Below, one piece after another: positions 1-7,964 of a stretch of 64,000 nucleotides of DNA. A program made the position numbers and the translations under genes. Below the pieces are notes generated by a model, which worked only from the letters and a program-made list of their open reading frames with translations, had not been told where the DNA came from and did no database searches. The number at the start of each line of letters is the position of its first letter. Positions within the stretch are counted from its first letter, which is position 1. Source of the stretch: Hahella sp. HNIBRBA332 (lineage in GTDB: Bacteria > Pseudomonadota > Gammaproteobacteria > Pseudomonadales > Oleiphilaceae); the NCBI RefSeq assembly GCF_030719035.1, contig NZ_CP132203.1, positions 6,032,501-6,096,500 of the forward strand. The letters run 5' to 3'.

Positions 1-2
1 CA

Positions 3-614
3 ATAAAAGGTAAGAAATATCGTGCCATTCTAGACTACGTTAATATTGATACCATACCTGTTAGCTTATGGATTACAGCATTCAAAAATAACAACCCAGT
101 TAAGATTGGAAATACAAATATCGTCGCTGATTACTATGAGGCTTCGATACTAACAATCGCAGATCAACAACCTACGTACCCGGAAAGCCAATTAGTTACT
201 GTGCCTGTGTATGTTGGTATCGGAATGAGATTATCCGCCGACATTACGGCTATTGAAGGCGATGTTCCACTCACAAGTTTGGGTGCTATTGGTTTGGAAG
301 CACAATCTAAAAAGCTTACTGGTACATTAACAGTTCAAACGATTGGAATTACCGGCGAATCTGTTGCCACTTCACTACCGCTTCCCAGTAGTTTAGATCA
401 AACAACAATTGAAAACGGCATACTTTCGATTGGAAGCAATAGAGCGGTTGTTTACAGACCAGCAACGGGTACAGGAGGCATTTACACTACTCCTCGTGTT
501 GTAGGTCTGTATAGTCCAGTTGGATCTGAGCCTGCACTAGTGAATGCAATTTATTCTGAACTTTCACGAGAGCGACCAAAATGGCCACGTCCATGTAAGG
601 CGCCAAGTTCTTAA
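3..614 (+). CDS. Hypothetical protein, 5' truncated by the window edge
   Basis: The reading frame is open from base 3 without a start, so the gene begins upstream of the window and only its C-terminal 203 residues are visible. I do not recognise the family. The sequence is rich in Thr, Ile, Val and Ser with many short alternating polar/hydrophobic stretches, suggesting a beta-rich fold. No signal peptide or membrane segment can be judged because the N-terminus is missing. The stretch is clearly more AT-rich than the phage and chromosomal genes to its right, as are the next three genes, which suggests acquired DNA. Confidence 0.6.
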   Translation: MKGKKYRAILDYVNIDTIPVSLWITAFKNNNPVKIGNTNIVADYYEASILTIADQQPTYPESQLVTVPVYVGIGMRLSADITAIEGDVPLTSLGAIGLEAQSKKLTGTLTVQTIGITGESVATSLPLPSSLDQTTIENGILSIGSNRAVVYRPATGTGGIYTTPRVVGLYSPVGSEPALVNAIYSELSRERPKWPRPCKAPSS

Positions 615-719
615 ACCTGCATACAAAACGCTACGCAAAGATAAACTACTCACTACGCCCTTATTCCTGTGATCGTGGTACTACGAAAAGCAATCGGAGT
701 TGACCATCAAGGAGAAGCT

Positions 720-812
720 ATGATTAAACATATTGTCGCTAGTATAGCACTCTTTCTTTTATTGCACATGCCCTTACTCAGGAAGAATAAAACTCACCCA
801 TCAACGCAGTAA
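720..812 (+). CDS. Possible 30-residue hydrophobic peptide or broken gene start
   Basis: An ATG at 720 is preceded by a good ribosome binding site (AAGGAG at 709-714, 5-base spacing). The product is a short hydrophobic peptide starting MIKHIVASIALFLLL, which looks like a signal peptide or single membrane anchor. It stops at 812, six bases before another short frame (818-1030). The two may be halves of one decayed exported protein, though no single frameshift joins them cleanly because the second frame has a stop at 788-790. A real tiny membrane peptide is the alternative. Confidence 0.3.
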   Translation: MIKHIVASIALFLLLHMPLLRKNKTHPSTQ

Positions 813-817
813 AATAA

Positions 818-1030
818 ATGTTTTTTCTTCCCAATAAGAACGGATATTATTTAATAAGTGAATATGATGTGAAATATGGCCTACCTGTTAAATTAAAAAT
901 ACTGAAAGAAAATCTATCTGGAAATATTTCATATGAAAGTCGGGAAGTAATTTTGATTGCGCTAGATAAGTATAAAACCTCCCCTCATGCATGTGATGCT
1001 GAAATATTGAAGATTCGAGAGAACCTCTGA
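818..1030 (+). CDS. Small hypothetical protein (70 aa)
   Basis: A 70-residue frame with AT-rich codon use like its neighbours and no recognisable motif. It has no convincing Shine-Dalgarno site; the only good site nearby belongs to the short frame at 720. It could be the remains of a protein whose signal peptide lies at 720-812. No function can be given. Confidence 0.3.
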   Translation: MFFLPNKNGYYLISEYDVKYGLPVKLKILKENLSGNISYESREVILIALDKYKTSPHACDAEILKIRENL

Positions 1031-1184
1031 AAAACGTTGGCGAGACCAAAAGTGCAAGGAAAAGGTCGGCGAAAGAGCGCAGTTTATTGTGAATAAATGA
1101 GTATTTTGATCCGATTTATGACACAGCAACGCAGGCAGTTTTTCAGAGATCCCATAGTTAACTTTACAAATAAGGGAAATATCG

Positions 1185-1751
1185 ATGGATGCATTTACAT
1201 TTGATGCAGCTAATTTCCTAATAGGTATTCTGGTTGGTGCGGTTGCGTCACTTTTTCTTAAACTTAACTCGCTAAAAACGCTAGGGCTTAAATTAGACAA
1301 GATCGGCCTAGATTTAGGAGTAGAAGGTTTTGAAAATGAAAGTGCGAGAAATTCTATTTCAATAAATTTTGATGGGAATAATAGCAGTTTTGGTGATGTT
1401 ACCACAGGAAATATTGATAAATCGGTAGTCAATTCAAAATTTTATAGAAATATAAAACATGTATTGACGGCTGGCAGCCAAAGAATCGCAAAGATTTTAC
1501 GCCAAGAAAGAATAGAAATCATCTCTGATGATCTAATTTTTCGGGAGAGATTGGATAGTATACCTAGGAAAGACGATTGGTTTCAGAAATATATCAATGA
1601 ATGTCTATCAAGTACGTCGTTTAGAAATCAAATTATTCAGAGAATGCAACAATTTGAAGCTAATGGATGGAATGTAGAAACCATGAACTTCGACAACACC
1701 AAAGGAGGGTTGGTTATTATTTTCGAAGTAAGCAGAAGATTTCATCAATAA
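1185..1751 (+). CDS. Hypothetical membrane-anchored protein (188 aa)
   Basis: Unrecognised protein. Residues about 8-26 (FLIGILVGAVASLFL) form one N-terminal transmembrane segment. The middle is polar and Asn/Ser-rich (about 55-85), and the C-terminal half is mixed and probably soluble. The upstream ribosome binding site is weak. Base composition is AT-rich like the genes on either side. It sits between short hypothetical frames and a cell-wall hydrolase on the same strand, spaced too widely to infer an operon. Confidence 0.55.
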   Translation: MDAFTFDAANFLIGILVGAVASLFLKLNSLKTLGLKLDKIGLDLGVEGFENESARNSISINFDGNNSSFGDVTTGNIDKSVVNSKFYRNIKHVLTAGSQRIAKILRQERIEIISDDLIFRERLDSIPRKDDWFQKYINECLSSTSFRNQIIQRMQQFEANGWNVETMNFDNTKGGLVIIFEVSRRFHQ

Positions 1752-1918
1752 AAATTGAAAAGTCCATAAATTTGACAACCTTCCACTACTGGAAAATCGC
1801 TCAATTTGGTTGATATTCATCCAAACAAGCTGAGAAAGAGAAACTGAGCAGATGATCAGAATGCTCAACTTCGTTCATTTCGGTAAAAATTCTGCCGGTA
1901 TATTTGAGGAGGATTTTT

Positions 1919-2725
1919 ATGATTGATCCACTGACATCAAAATGGTTACCACGAGACCTTAAACGAGAACTTCAAGCTATTGATAATGGGACTTTCATAT
2001 CAATTTATCATGGAAAGGGACCACGAAGCAGGTTAGTCCAGGAATGGCTGAATCTGGCGGGACACCATATCGCCATTGATTCTGATTTTGGCCAGGCGAC
2101 AGAGCTAGCAGTCAGGGCCTTTCGTGCACAAAACAATTTAAGCACCGGCAACAATACGGTAGATGGCAAGGTTGACAGCGACTTGTTTCGAATTCTGATC
2201 GAGCCAATGTTATCGGTATTACAACCCCTGCCACCAATCAATGGCAGCTTAGGAAGTATGGTAGTCGAATACGCTAACAACCACCTCCAAAGACATCCAG
2301 TCGAAGTCGGTGGCCAGAATCGTGGGCCCTGGGTACGCTTATATATGAATGGAAAAGAGGGCTACAACTGGCCTTGGTGTGCGGGATTCGTCACCTTCAT
2401 ACTACGTCAGGCATGTGACACACTAAGAATAAGCATGCCTATTAAAGGGTCGTTTTCTTGTGATAGCTTGGCGGCACAAGCGCAAGCCAAAGGTCTCTTC
2501 GTTAGTGAAGCAAAGAGAAGCTTTTCTAATTTAAGTGACGTAGCCATTTTTTTGAACCGAAGAACCTCAACAGACTGGATACACACTGGCTTTGTAACTC
2601 GATTTTCTGATGGAACCTTTGACACCATAGAAGGCAACACCAACGATGAGGGCAGCCGGGAAGGCTATGAGGTATGTGCCAGAATACAAGGCTACAAGTC
2701 AAAGGACTTCATTTGTTTATATTAA
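1919..2725 (+). CDS. Peptidoglycan-binding / CHAP-like cysteine hydrolase
   Basis: A 268-residue protein starting at the ATG at 1919, chosen because GAGGAGG lies just upstream; an upstream TTG in the same frame is less likely. Residues about 35-95 match a PG_binding_1-type module (LVQEWLNLAG, FGQATELAVRAFRAQNNL). Residues about 115-265 look like a CHAP/NlpC-type amidase: Cys154 in NWPWCAGFVTF, His222 in WIHTGFVTRF and a polar residue in EGNTND (238-243) would form the catalytic set. No signal peptide is visible. It converges with the phage tail/lysis cassette, so it may be that phage's endolysin, or an independent wall-degrading toxin. Function from motifs is fairly firm; the biological role is inference. 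Confidence 0.75.
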   Translation: MIDPLTSKWLPRDLKRELQAIDNGTFISIYHGKGPRSRLVQEWLNLAGHHIAIDSDFGQATELAVRAFRAQNNLSTGNNTVDGKVDSDLFRILIEPMLSVLQPLPPINGSLGSMVVEYANNHLQRHPVEVGGQNRGPWVRLYMNGKEGYNWPWCAGFVTFILRQACDTLRISMPIKGSFSCDSLAAQAQAKGLFVSEAKRSFSNLSDVAIFLNRRTSTDWIHTGFVTRFSDGTFDTIEGNTNDEGSREGYEVCARIQGYKSKDFICLY

Positions 2726-2851
2726 AACAATCTGGTCATAATAGGTGTCACATAAAAAACTGGTTTTCATCATACTCGATCTTTTTATTCGTGGATTAAA
2801 CCAACAAGTGCAGCACCACTCGTTTTTAATGCACAGAAATGTTCTCCAAAG

Positions 2852-3400
2852 TTATCTTGCGCTTTCTGGAGAGGCGCAACGGGAGCTACTCGGCCTTGAT
2901 CCAAACCACCAAGTGACGGCCGTCGTTGTCAGAAATAACATCTGCGCGATGGCCTCTTTGTACAGGACCATTAAATCGACCGGGCTTAGCGCGCCAACGC
3001 CACCGAGATGACGGCTAATATTCAGAGTGACAAACGTCGCCAGAATAAGCAGATAGACAGTAATCAGCGGTCGCATCAGGCCTCGGATAGCGTCGACAAA
3101 CCACATCCCATAAGTTTGACTCTGCTCTTTAAGCCCGTCCTTGAACGCCGCGGTCTCCGCGATATCTCGGTTTATCCTTCCTTCCGTGTCCGCTCTTAGA
3201 ATTTGTTTGTCCGCCAGCGCCAGTTCATGGTTGTACTGAAGCTCTGCTTCCTGTTTGCGAAGCGTGGCCATTTTCAGCTCATAGGTGAGTCTGAACTGTT
3301 GATCCTTGCGTTCTTCTCGTTTGGTTAACCAACTCCCAAACATGCCCACCAATGCGCCCAACCCTGACGAGGAAAACAGCGCCAGCAGTCCTTCCAGCAT
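2852..3400 (-). CDS. Phage holin-like protein (3-TM holin family)
   Basis: A 182-residue protein with an N-terminal hydrophobic stretch (about 4-25), a long charged, probably coiled-coil middle rich in Lys/Glu/Gln (28-100), and two C-terminal transmembrane segments (about 107-128 and 143-170, ending TTTAVTWWFGSR). This layout fits the holin family with three membrane segments known from gene-transfer agents and tailed phages, which opens the inner membrane for endolysin release. It is the last gene of the tail cassette; its ATG overlaps the stop of the DUF5675 gene by one base (TAATG), implying coupled translation. Confidence 0.6.
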   Translation of the reverse strand: MLEGLLALFSSSGLGALVGMFGSWLTKREERKDQQFRLTYELKMATLRKQEAELQYNHELALADKQILRADTEGRINRDIAETAAFKDGLKEQSQTYGMWFVDAIRGLMRPLITVYLLILATFVTLNISRHLGGVGALSPVDLMVLYKEAIAQMLFLTTTAVTWWFGSRPSSSRCASPESAR

Positions 3401-3804
3401 TAGTGTTCTCCCTGGATGGCCAGTCGCATTGGCTCCCGATTCAGCAGTTCAACGAATACCCGAAGCGCTGAGCGGGAGTTAAGCACCGCCCGCTCGCCAG
3501 CGAGCCAGCCTCGACGGTCGCCGATCAGCAGGCATCCCCGGGTATCGGCAACCACATTGCCGTGGTGAATCAGAATGCCTGTGCGATTTGGCACATCCCG
3601 CAGCCAATACACATTCCTGTATTTGCCGCTGCTGGAGCGCTCCATAAAGGTCGCTTCATAGACGCCGGCGGGAATGCAACTGACATTCGGCCGATTATCC
3701 AACCAGGGCCGCTCGAGGATCTGAAACCTCTCTTCTTTCACCGTCAGCGTACTAAGAATGCATCCTGAGCGAATTTCATCCCGGATCATCATCGCCTCGA
3801 TCAT
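3400..3804 (-). CDS. DUF5675 family phage protein
   Basis: A 134-residue protein of the DUF5675 type, recognised from the order CIPAGVYEATF, GILIHHGN and DTRGCLLIG. These proteins commonly lie next to holins and endolysins in prophages and may be peptidoglycan-related, but the activity is not settled. The ATG is preceded by AAGGAG with 6-base spacing. It lies 16 bases after the DUF6127 gene and overlaps the holin gene. Confidence 0.7.
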   Translation of the reverse strand: MIEAMMIRDEIRSGCILSTLTVKEERFQILERPWLDNRPNVSCIPAGVYEATFMERSSSGKYRNVYWLRDVPNRTGILIHHGNVVADTRGCLLIGDRRGWLAGERAVLNSRSALRVFVELLNREPMRLAIQGEH

Positions 3805-3820
3805 CTCAATCTCCTTGTGA

Positions 3821-4111
3821 TCAGGATTGGAATAGTCTGAGTTTAATCGCGGCGCCCACCAAAAGCGCCGCCAGCAGGCCGGTGGTCATGGCTTTCACCA
3901 GCGTGCGCCAGGCGGTGCGTCGAGCATCGCGCCAAGCTTCAAGCAAGTCTCGTAGTTCTCTGATGTCGCGAGCGGCATGACCGTTCTCTAATCCAAGATG
4001 AGACAGAACGCGCAAGGCGCCTTTTTCCGCCGCATGATCGAGTAGTTCGTCCAGTTCTTCCCGCCGCAACAGCAGGATGTCTTCGGGCACAGAGAGATTC
4101 GTCTCCGTCAT
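3821..4111 (-). CDS. DUF6127-like small phage membrane protein
   Basis: A 96-residue protein with an acidic helical N-terminal half (repeated Glu/Leu, ELDELLDHAAEKGALRVL) and one C-terminal transmembrane segment (about 73-90, AMTTGLLAALLVGAAIKL). The pattern matches the DUF6127 group found in prophage lysis regions. Probably an accessory lysis or membrane protein. Placement between tail and lysis genes supports a phage origin; the exact function is unknown. Confidence 0.55.
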   Translation of the reverse strand: MTETNLSVPEDILLLRREELDELLDHAAEKGALRVLSHLGLENGHAARDIRELRDLLEAWRDARRTAWRTLVKAMTTGLLAALLVGAAIKLRLFQS

Positions 4112-4170
4112 TAGGGGGACTCCAAAGAATGTTTAGATCGTTTTCTTAAGTGGATGGAACGCCATAGGCG

Positions 4171-4524
4171 TCAGAGCGAGACGCCGCCGCTCCAATCCGT
4201 TCCGGTATAAGCGCAAAGCCTGGCTTCCTCTTCCACAAAGCACAGCCAGCCAGTTTTAGGTGTGTAATAGTCCCAGGCGTTTTGAATACGGACGGCGACC
4301 TGTCCGGCCTTGTTCTTCCATTCCCCGGTCGCATTGACGGGAATCAGATAACGATCGCCGTCCTGTGCCGTTGCAGGCGGAGCGCTCAGGTGTCGTCCCT
4401 TCACGGATAAGCCCACCAGCGCGCCCAGGCGTTTAAGGTTGGCGTCCATCCCCGCGGCCCAGCCGGATTCGCCGGAGCTCCAGCCATAGTGCAGGCCCAA
4501 ATTGGGGTCGGTGTGTGCAGGCAT
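4171..4524 (-). CDS. DUF2793 phage tail-associated protein
   Basis: A 117-residue protein with the features of DUF2793: an aromatic/Gly-rich opening (LGLHYGWSSGESGW), then PPATAQDGDRYLIP and WDYYTPKTGWLCFVEEEARL. Such proteins occur after the tail-tip or fibre gene of siphophages and gene-transfer agents and probably form part of the tail fibre. I place the start at the ATG at 4524, whose A is the last base of the upstream gene's TGA (TGATG), rather than at the TTG one codon earlier. Confidence 0.7.
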   Translation of the reverse strand: MPAHTDPNLGLHYGWSSGESGWAAGMDANLKRLGALVGLSVKGRHLSAPPATAQDGDRYLIPVNATGEWKNKAGQVAVRIQNAWDYYTPKTGWLCFVEEEARLCAYTGTDWSGGVSL

Positions 4525-6710
4525 CAAAGCCCTCCATAATAGTGATCATAATGTAGTCCGTAACCAGCGCGATCGATGCTGAGGTTGTGTTTTCGCCAGC
4601 TGGCGAGACCGCCGCGTGTCGCCTCCAGTTCAAAGCGTAGACGTCCATTGGGGCGCTCCATCCCTGCGTCGACCATCTCCTGCGCCAGCGGGTAGCGCTG
4701 CGCGGTTCCGGTTAAATTGGCGTAGGTCCGCAGTAACTTTCCGTTCTCGCCATACACGTGCAGGTGGTAGGTCACCCCAGGCTCCGGACCGATATCGCCA
4801 CGGCTTTGCGGCGCCAGGTCCACGGTCTGGCTCAGCCGATCCCGGTGGGACCAAGTCAGCGACAGATCGCCACTCATGGCCTTTGGATACGCCTTGCCAT
4901 TGATTCTCAGGTTGCCAGGGGGATATGGCCGATTCTGGCGCCGCCCCATGACAATGCTGTCGGTGGGCGCCGAGATCAGCGGAAGGGTCCCTTTTCCGGT
5001 CGTCGTCAGCAGCCGCGCGTCGACTTTTTCCCCAGCAGCGTAATCAGTGGAGTCCGTCCCTTGAAATCCCTCTGCGAACCAAAGCCGGCCGCCAGCCTCA
5101 TGCGACGTCGGCACGGTGTCGAGCACACCGCGTAACAGTGTGAGACTGCGCGCGGATAGGTCGATCGCAGTCACTGCCACGACCTCATCGTTCATATAGG
5201 CGTAGCCGCCCACTTCCACCAAGTCGAGGTCGCGCTCATCCTTCACCATCACGATGCTCTCCACTTGCGCCCCAAGGGGCTCGACGAGAACTGCGGTAGG
5301 ACAAAACTCGCCCTGCTCTCGCCGTTGATAATTGGGAGCGGTATGCGATTTACTGTGCAGCTCATAATTGAGTGCGCCGGGCGCAGGTCTGGCCACTAGC
5401 GCCTGCAGGTAGCAGTCCGATGCGTCCAGGTAGGCCAATTCCGCAGGCGCCATAGCGCGGACCAGATCCCAGTAGGGAGCCTCCATGAGGAGCCGGTGCG
5501 AAGCCACCGCAGGCGTGGGAACGGGATCGCTCCATCCCGTTGGCTGAGCGGAGGTGTAACTGGCCGCAGGTAAGCCAAACACGTCTTCAACCGCTTCAAT
5601 ATGAATCGCGCCCTGGGTCAGGGTTCCGCCATCGATGGCGGCGATGCGCAACACCAGTGACTCAATGCCTAATGCCGGCCAGGTGAGGATAAACACATCT
5701 CCCGGCGCCAGCCGCCATCCATTGCGGTTTACCTTGAGACGGACCTTCGCCAGAGGTGTGGAGACGGCGGTTAAGTCGCGCATGGCCACTCGGGACGCCA
5801 GCACATCCGATGTAATGCCGGGATAGCGCCGGGTCTGGGACACCACTGCGCCCTGGGCCTGGATATTGGCCAGGTCCTGCACCGTCACACTGGTTTCCTT
5901 GAAACTCTCGGGATGGGTGTAGATCAGCACCAGCTCGTTGGTGGTTTCTCCCCAGGCCGCTCGCTGAAAGCTCTCCAGCTCGATCACAGTGTTCGGACCA
6001 AAAACCGGTAAGGCTGACTGCGTATAGTTGGCCCGCACCAGCTTCAGCACAAAGCGTCCATTGGTGGGAGAGGTCGTCAGAACGCCGCCAATATGATCCA
6101 GCACCTCTTTCACAAACTGCTCGATTTTACTTTGCTGCGACCAGATCAGGCTTAACCCGAAGCCTTCCTGATACAACGCATCGGCCGCCGCCCGAAAACC
6201 GCCGTCATCCAGACTGATGGCGGGATATCCCATGCCCCATACGGGGTTGGTCAGACACTCGTAAAGGATGTGGGCCGGATTGGCGGCGCCATGAATCTCC
6301 GCCTTGTCGGGATACCAGGCCCTAAAGCAACGCTTCACCCGCACCGCCCAGGGTTTGATATAGGGATTATTGGCGGCGAGGCAGACCTGCCTCAGAATGA
6401 GGCTGAACAATCCGCGATAGGCGGGCTGAGGATCTCCCTGGACGGCTTTAAGGTAGTCATTGGGTTGTTGCGTCTCTTCCCCAAACGCCGCATCCACGGA
6501 GCCATAGACGCCGCCCTCACGCTTGTCGCCGCCAAACAACTCTTTCTCGTTGAGCTGAAGTCGTCCACTACTTTTGAGGTCGCCTTTCCAGGCTTGGCGA
6601 TCGCCGACCTGAATTTCGGTGAGGGCGTCCACCGGACCGTGGCAGATCGCCAAGTGCATCCCGAGGTAGTAGCGATACCCAACGGTGACCGACTTACTGC
6701 TACCGCCCAT
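4524..6710 (-). CDS. Phage tail-tip / central hub protein (putative phage tail protein family)
   Basis: A 728-residue protein, the largest of the cassette. The start is the ATG at 6710 (MGGSSKSVTVGYRYYLG); a longer frame upstream is not supported. The N-terminal segment on sample dimensions and 'QVGDRQAWKG', the AWYPDKAEIHGAANPAHILYE region (about 140-165) and the NGRFVLKLVRANYTQSALPVF region are typical of the Phage-tail_3 hub family, functionally akin to lambda gpJ and the gene-transfer-agent host-recognition protein. It would close the tail tube and contact the cell. The C-terminal third (about 590-728) resembles Fn3-like beta domains. It overlaps both neighbours. Confidence 0.75.
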   Translation of the reverse strand: MGGSSKSVTVGYRYYLGMHLAICHGPVDALTEIQVGDRQAWKGDLKSSGRLQLNEKELFGGDKREGGVYGSVDAAFGEETQQPNDYLKAVQGDPQPAYRGLFSLILRQVCLAANNPYIKPWAVRVKRCFRAWYPDKAEIHGAANPAHILYECLTNPVWGMGYPAISLDDGGFRAAADALYQEGFGLSLIWSQQSKIEQFVKEVLDHIGGVLTTSPTNGRFVLKLVRANYTQSALPVFGPNTVIELESFQRAAWGETTNELVLIYTHPESFKETSVTVQDLANIQAQGAVVSQTRRYPGITSDVLASRVAMRDLTAVSTPLAKVRLKVNRNGWRLAPGDVFILTWPALGIESLVLRIAAIDGGTLTQGAIHIEAVEDVFGLPAASYTSAQPTGWSDPVPTPAVASHRLLMEAPYWDLVRAMAPAELAYLDASDCYLQALVARPAPGALNYELHSKSHTAPNYQRREQGEFCPTAVLVEPLGAQVESIVMVKDERDLDLVEVGGYAYMNDEVVAVTAIDLSARSLTLLRGVLDTVPTSHEAGGRLWFAEGFQGTDSTDYAAGEKVDARLLTTTGKGTLPLISAPTDSIVMGRRQNRPYPPGNLRINGKAYPKAMSGDLSLTWSHRDRLSQTVDLAPQSRGDIGPEPGVTYHLHVYGENGKLLRTYANLTGTAQRYPLAQEMVDAGMERPNGRLRFELEATRGGLASWRKHNLSIDRAGYGLHYDHYYGGL

Positions 6711-6915
6711 CCTGTTCCTCGTCTCGGCGTATTCGCGCCTGAGCCACGACCGCTTGGGCCATGACGTCGCCGGTGGCCAGCAGTGTCCGCGCCGACACTC
6801 CCGCTTCCAAAAACCGGGACCAGTCCAACCCATGGCGAGCGAACCAGGCGCGGCCGCCGCGATTGCAATAGCCCAACGCCCGCATGTCGGCGTGGGTGAC
6901 CGTCAGCGACGTCAT
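6700..6915 (-). CDS. Small phage tail assembly protein (71 aa)
   Basis: A 71-residue protein starting at 6915, where ATG overlaps the TGA of the upstream gene (ATGA). Its stop lies 11 bases inside the hub gene. The sequence is Ala/Arg-rich and includes MRALGYCNRGGRAWFARHG, a pattern I associate with small conserved proteins between the Fe-S tail-tip gene and the hub gene in tailed phages. The function is unknown; tight overlap on both sides argues that it is real and co-translated. Confidence 0.6.
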   Translation of the reverse strand: MTSLTVTHADMRALGYCNRGGRAWFARHGLDWSRFLEAGVSARTLLATGDVMAQAVVAQARIRRDEEQDGR

Positions 6916-7145
6916 TTCTTTCCGCCTTTGGATTTGATGGGCGTGGTGCGCAAATCGCCGTACCAGACCACATTGGCGCTGCGCACCAGCACTGTCCCGA
7001 ACACCACGGGAATGGGACGCCCCTCGTCGGCGGTGGGCGCGTCCAAATCCTTTAACTCCGCCGCCGGCGGTTGCGGCGGTTTGGGCGCCAGCGCGTACTG
7101 AACCAGTGTGGCGACGATCCACACGACGATTTGCATCCAAGGCAT
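6912..7145 (-). CDS. Small phage tail protein with N-terminal hydrophobic segment (77 aa)
   Basis: A 77-residue protein: a hydrophobic N-terminus (MQIVVWIVATLVQYAL), a Pro-rich turn (APKPPQPPAAE), then EGRPIPVVFGTVLVRSANVVWYGDL, which matches the start of many tail-tip hub proteins and of small tail proteins encoded just before them. It lies 9 bases after the BR0599-type gene and overlaps the next gene by ATGA. Probably an assembly component of the tail tip. Confidence 0.65.
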   Translation of the reverse strand: MPWMQIVVWIVATLVQYALAPKPPQPPAAELKDLDAPTADEGRPIPVVFGTVLVRSANVVWYGDLRTTPIKSKGGKK

Positions 7146-7154
7146 GAAAGGTCC

Positions 7155-7964
7155 TCAGTAAATTGGGCTGCCGCCGAAGGGGTTCTTGGAGGGAATAAAG
7201 GGAAAGCCGCCGTAGTTCAGGCTATTGCCGAATTTGGCCTCACAGGTCGTCAACGTGTGGTCGCAGCCTGGGTACAACATCACCGCTGCGCCAACGCGAA
7301 GACCCGGCGGCGCTGTGGACAGCGTGATCGCGTCGCCACTCTGGCCGACGATCATGCGCTTTTCCGTCAGTCCCTCGGCGGACCAGGTGGCGAATCCTCC
7401 CGCGAAATAGCCGTCCGCATAGTCGGCCGCTGCGGCGACGCGAATGACGGGGCCTTCCAGCGCCATCACGTTCCCCTTAATGCGATGCGCCGTGGGACTG
7501 GCGCCGCAGGCCGCGCCATAGAGCGCATGAGGACAATTGCGTTGATACAGACGACGCAAGCCCGTTCGTTGCAAACTGGTATAGACTGGCTCGCAATTGA
7601 ACTCCACTTCAGAGCCGCGCCATTCCGCATTCAGCACCCGTCCCATCCACACGGGAACCGTCTCTGAGTCATCCATATGTCGTCGGTATACGGTCAACAA
7701 CGTCACTTCAGAAGGCGGCGTGGAAATAAACGCTTGAGCCACCGCCACATCCCGAGGCAGGGTGACGCGAAAGCCTGCGCGTCCGCTTTGCGCGCTGCGC
7801 TCGATGGGGCCGCGTTTAATGGCGATGGCGGTATAAACCATGGCGTTATACGCTTCATCCTGGGCCGTGCTGGTGTAGCGCCAGGCACGCGTTCCGCGCC
7901 GAAACTCATATAACTCAACCGGGCTGGCGGCGTCCATCGACACTTCGCGTTCTGCGTAACTCAT
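7155..7964 (-). CDS. Phage BR0599/DUF2163-family tail-tip protein, probable Fe-S protein
   Basis: A 269-residue protein of the phage_BR0599 family. Recognition rests on NCPHALYGAACGA (about 144-156) and the C-terminal CDHTLTTCEAKFGN followed by GGFPFIPSKNPFGG. The four conserved Cys residues in these motifs match the Fe-S-binding set known for lambda gpL-type tail-tip proteins. It would join the distal tail ring to the hub. The ATG overlaps the upstream stop (ATGA). The Fe-S role is inferred from family knowledge. Confidence 0.8.
   Translation of the reverse strand: MSYAEREVSMDAASPVELYEFRRGTRAWRYTSTAQDEAYNAMVYTAIAIKRGPIERSAQSGRAGFRVTLPRDVAVAQAFISTPPSEVTLLTVYRRHMDDSETVPVWMGRVLNAEWRGSEVEFNCEPVYTSLQRTGLRRLYQRNCPHALYGAACGASPTAHRIKGNVMALEGPVIRVAAAADYADGYFAGGFATWSAEGLTEKRMIVGQSGDAITLSTAPPGLRVGAAVMLYPGCDHTLTTCEAKFGNSLNYGGFPFIPSKNPFGGSPIY

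Noticed and set aside
255..288. Idea that the 466-aa protein is an active lipase (residues 255-288 of the protein at 61309-62709)
   Set aside because: The region WTIHGDGADLF...YFGAPS recalls a lipase elbow, but there is no GxSxG serine and no clear Asp/His partners, so I did not assign an enzyme.
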